A DNA stretch of 6,833 bases from Acidobacteriota bacterium. GTDB taxonomy: Bacteria; Acidobacteriota; Vicinamibacteria; Vicinamibacterales; 2-12-FULL-66-21. The position numbers were made by a program, and so were the translations under genes. Shown here one piece after another: positions 4,746 to 6,833 of the stretch; position 1 is the first letter of the stretch, and each line of letters starts with the position of its first letter. Where the stretch lies: contig JACCXG010000063.1 of assembly GCA_013697225.1 (NCBI GenBank), forward strand, positions 1 through 6,833. Direction: 5' to 3'. The notes under the pieces were generated by a model. It searched no databases and was not told the DNA's origin. It saw only the letters and a program-made list of their open reading frames with translations.

Positions 4746-5987
4746 TTGTCCGCATTCGATCGTATCGGCGGCGCGCTGCATTGCGACGGCGTGCCGCTCG
4801 TCGACCTTGCCGCGGCCCACGGAACGCCGCTCTACGTCTACAGCGCTGCCAGCATCGCTGACCGGTATCGCGAGATCGATCGCGCCTTTGCCGGTTATCC
4901 CCACGCGATGCACTACGCCCTCAAGGCGAACTCCACGCTGGCGATCGCGCGCCTGCTGCGCAGCCTCGGGGCGGGAGCCGACGCGAACTCCGGCGGCGAG
5001 ATCGAGGTCGCTCTGCGCGCCGGGTTTACCCCCTCCGAGATTGTGTTCACGGGTGTGGGGAAGACGGACGCCGAGCTGGCGCGCGCCGTGGATCTCGGGC
5101 TGCACAGCATCAATGCCGAGTCGCATGGCGAGCTGCAGCGGATCGAGGCGATCGCCTCGGCCGCAGGGAGGCGTGCGAGGGTCGCGGTGCGGGTGAACCC
5201 AGACATCGACGCGCTCAGCCATCCGCACATCTCGACAGGCCTCAAGAACAACAAGTTCGGCATCTCGCTTGCCGACGCGCTGGATGTCTGCCGGCGCGTG
5301 CACGGGCGGCCCGGCATCGAGATCGTCGGCCTGCACAGCCACGTCGGCTCGCAGATCACGGACCTCGACCCGCTCCGCCGGGCGGCGCAGGCTCTCGTGG
5401 ACCTCTCCCGCGAGCTGGCGGATGCCGGGATCGGCGTCGAGCACCTCGACATCGGCGGCGGGCTCGGCATTGCCTACGAAGGGCAGCGCGTCCCTTCCGC
5501 GGCGGAGTACGCGGCTGCCATCCTGCCGATCGTGCGCGAATCAGGCCTCACGCTCGTGCTCGAGCCGGGGCGCTCGCTTGTCGGCTCCGCCGGCGTGCTC
5601 GTGTCACGGGTCATCGACATCAAGCCGCAGCCAGGGGGCAAGCTGTTCGTCATCCTCGACGCGGGGATGACCGATCTCATTCGTCCGATGCTCTACGGCG
5701 CCTATCACGGAATCGAACCGCTTGCCGCCTCGAGCAACCCTCCCGCGCTCTGCGACATCGTCGGCCCGCTCTGCGAGACGAGCGACACGCTCGGCAGGGA
5801 TCGCCAGCTGCCCGCGCCCGCCGTCGGCGACCTGCTGGTCGTGAGGGACACTGGGGCCTACGGTTCGGTGATGGCCTCGAACTACAACCGCCGGCCGATG
5901 CCGGCGGAAGTCCTCGTGCAGGACGGCCGGGCCACGGTGATTCGGAGGCGGCAGACGATCGACGACCTCGTCGCGCTGGAGAGCTGA
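4746..5987 (+). CDS. lysA: LysA, diaminopimelate decarboxylase
   Basis: LysA is the cytoplasmic PLP enzyme that decarboxylates meso-diaminopimelate to L-lysine, the last step of lysine synthesis. The 413-residue length is normal. Fold-type III features are clear: Lys60 in YALKAN forms the PLP Schiff base, HSHVGSQI (197-204) and DIGGGL (235-240) line the phosphate site, EPGR (273-276) and the CETSD loop (343-347, with Cys343 and Glu344 contributed across the dimer) bind substrate, and GAYGSVMASNYN (370-381) closes the active site with Tyr372. The N-terminal pattern G-x-L-x-x-x-G-V-P-L-x-x-LA-x-x-x-GTPLYVYS is conserved from residue ~8. This supports the TTG at 4746, the first possible start after an in-frame TAG at 4731-4733. 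Later CTG and GTG codons would remove this conserved segment. tmk follows after 5 bp. Other PLP decarboxylases of the family (for example arginine or carboxynorspermidine) fit less well. Confidence 0.95.
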   Translation: MSAFDRIGGALHCDGVPLVDLAAAHGTPLYVYSAASIADRYREIDRAFAGYPHAMHYALKANSTLAIARLLRSLGAGADANSGGEIEVALRAGFTPSEIVFTGVGKTDAELARAVDLGLHSINAESHGELQRIEAIASAAGRRARVAVRVNPDIDALSHPHISTGLKNNKFGISLADALDVCRRVHGRPGIEIVGLHSHVGSQITDLDPLRRAAQALVDLSRELADAGIGVEHLDIGGGLGIAYEGQRVPSAAEYAAAILPIVRESGLTLVLEPGRSLVGSAGVLVSRVIDIKPQPGGKLFVILDAGMTDLIRPMLYGAYHGIEPLAASSNPPALCDIVGPLCETSDTLGRDRQLPAPAVGDLLVVRDTGAYGSVMASNYNRRPMPAEVLVQDGRATVIRRRQTIDDLVALES

Positions 5988-5992
5988 GCCCG

Positions 5993-6586
5993 ATGCAGGG
6001 AGCGCTCATCGCCTTCGAGGGGCTCGATCAGAGCGGCAAGCAGACGCAGGCGGAAACGCTGCGCGACGGCCTCACCGCCGCTGGGCGTCGCTGCGAGCTC
6101 CTCTCGTTCCCTGACTATCAGACCGCGATTGGCGCCGAGCTGCACCGGGCGCTTCACGGCGAACGCGGCTACACGGCCGACGTGATGCAGCTGCTCTACG
6201 TGGCCAATCGCTACGAGCTCAAGCCGCGGATCGACTGCTGGCTTGCCGAGGGGGTCGTCATTCTCTGCGACAGGTACACGGCCTCGAGCGTCGCCTACGG
6301 CGAGGCGCAGGGGCTGGACCCGGCCTGGCTTGCCGACCTCCAGCGTTTTCTTCCCATGGCCGACCTGACGATCCTGCTCGACATCGCTCCCGACGTTGCC
6401 GTGCGCCGCAAGTCCGCCGGCCGCGATCTGTACGAGCGCGACGTCGCGCTGCTGGAACGCGTGCGTCAGAGCTACCTCGCCCAGTCGGCGCGGAACGACT
6501 GGGCGGTCGTGCCCGGCGATCGCCCGAAGGAAGAGGTCAGCGCGGACGTCCGGATCGCAGCCGCGACACGGCTCGGGCTGCCGTAA
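5993..6586 (+). CDS. tmk: Tmk, thymidylate (dTMP) kinase
   Basis: This enzyme phosphorylates dTMP to dTDP using ATP for DNA synthesis in the cytoplasm. At 197 residues it is slightly shorter than the common 205-215. The P-loop is near residues 10-18 (GLDQSGKQT), with Gln17 where the Walker A Ser/Thr normally stands. FPDYQT (39-44) fits the dTMP-binding segment, and CDRYTASSVAYGEAQGL (92-108) is the DR[YH] motif that contacts the nucleotide. The lid region is around VRRKSAGRDLYERD (137-150), and ILLDIAP (127-133) is the core strand. The ATG at 5993 has GGAGAG (5978-5983) 9 nt upstream at the end of lysA, and the 5-bp gap suggests co-transcription with lysA. The final 50 bp overlap the antisense comF end. 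The altered P-loop leaves a small chance of a related nucleotide kinase. Confidence 0.9.
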   Translation: MQGALIAFEGLDQSGKQTQAETLRDGLTAAGRRCELLSFPDYQTAIGAELHRALHGERGYTADVMQLLYVANRYELKPRIDCWLAEGVVILCDRYTASSVAYGEAQGLDPAWLADLQRFLPMADLTILLDIAPDVAVRRKSAGRDLYERDVALLERVRQSYLAQSARNDWAVVPGDRPKEEVSADVRIAAATRLGLP

Positions 6587-6833
6587 GCGTCCGCACTTCG
6601 CGGGCTCCGGCTCTGAGCAGCGTCCTTGCGCATGCCTCCAGCGTCGCTCCCGTCGTACTCACGTCGTCCACCAGCACGATGCAGCGGCCGGCAGAAGGGG
6701 TTCGCCGCGCAGGGGCAAAGGCGTGCCGCACGTTGGCGTGCCGCCGTGCGGCAGGGAAGTCGGTCTGCGAACGCGTGTGGCGGTTCCGCCGCAGTGCCTG
6801 GACGACAGGGAGCCCGAGCCCGGAGGCCAGTTC
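6537..6833 (-). CDS. comF: ComF-family phosphoribosyltransferase, C-terminal part (5' end outside window)
   Basis: The open frame enters from the right edge and ends at TGA 6539-6537, giving the last 98 residues of a ComF-like protein. ComF proteins are cytoplasmic type I phosphoribosyltransferase-fold proteins linked to DNA uptake in competent bacteria; their precise activity is debated, and many non-competent genomes carry them. Visible are the ComF-type stretch around LPVVQALRRNRHTRSQTDFPAARRHANVRHAF (only part of this is strictly conserved), then the PRPP-binding motif CIVLVDDVSTTGAT, followed by the helix LEACARTLLRAGA and the terminal strand VRTLTAARA. The N-terminal zinc-finger module of ComF would lie beyond the window. 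The frame continues to the edge with no stop, so the GTG at 6731 is only an internal valine codon. The 3' end overlaps tmk by 50 bp in antisense. Confidence 0.88.
   Translation of the reverse strand, partial: ELASGLGLPVVQALRRNRHTRSQTDFPAARRHANVRHAFAPARRTPSAGRCIVLVDDVSTTGATLEACARTLLRAGAREVRTLTAARAVSRLRSGRPR

Overview
The window is GC-rich, compact bacterial DNA. lpxC (lipid A synthesis) implies a Gram-negative-type envelope, and lysA implies diaminopimelate metabolism. The base composition, the GTG/TTG starts and the unusual radical SAM/beta-sandwich protein suggest an Acidobacteriota-like organism, possibly of the Vicinamibacteria type. That assignment is an inference from general resemblance, not from a marker gene. 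The genes look chromosomal; I see no mobile element, CRISPR array, rRNA or tRNA.

Layout. (1) 1-600, plus strand: the 3' end of uvrA (nucleotide excision repair). (2) 601-847: a 247-bp non-coding region rich in signals. It has two imperfect copies of one 18-bp dyad, a long stem-loop, and a close match to a sigma-54 (-24/-12) promoter directed at lpxC. (3) 848-1759, plus: lpxC, complete. (4) 1771-4454, minus: four genes in the order ECF sigma factor, STAS anti-anti-sigma-like protein, 101-aa coiled/helical orphan, radical SAM protein. The first pair overlaps by 4 bp (ATGA), the second is 3 bp apart, and the last is 45 bp downstream, so they probably form one operon. This operon converges on lpxC with only 11 bp between stop codons. 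(5) 4455-4745: a divergent intergenic region with two perfect palindromes (18 and 16 bp), a perfect Shine-Dalgarno for the sigma gene, and a TAGAAT box just before lysA. (6) 4746-6586, plus: lysA and tmk, 5 bp apart, probably co-transcribed. (7) 6537-6833, minus: the C-terminal part of a ComF-family phosphoribosyltransferase, whose 3' end overlaps tmk antisense.

How they fit. uvrA, lpxC, lysA, tmk and comF are ordinary housekeeping or widespread genes. The less ordinary content is the sigma/STAS/orphan/radical SAM operon and the apparent sigma-54 control of lpxC. The operon pairs an ECF sigma factor with a STAS domain but has no visible anti-sigma factor or kinase. It ends in an enzyme with an N-terminal SPASM-like cysteine cluster, an atypically spaced radical SAM cysteine motif and a C-terminal Ig-like domain. 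I infer a signal-controlled modification function for this operon; its substrate cannot be read from the sequence.
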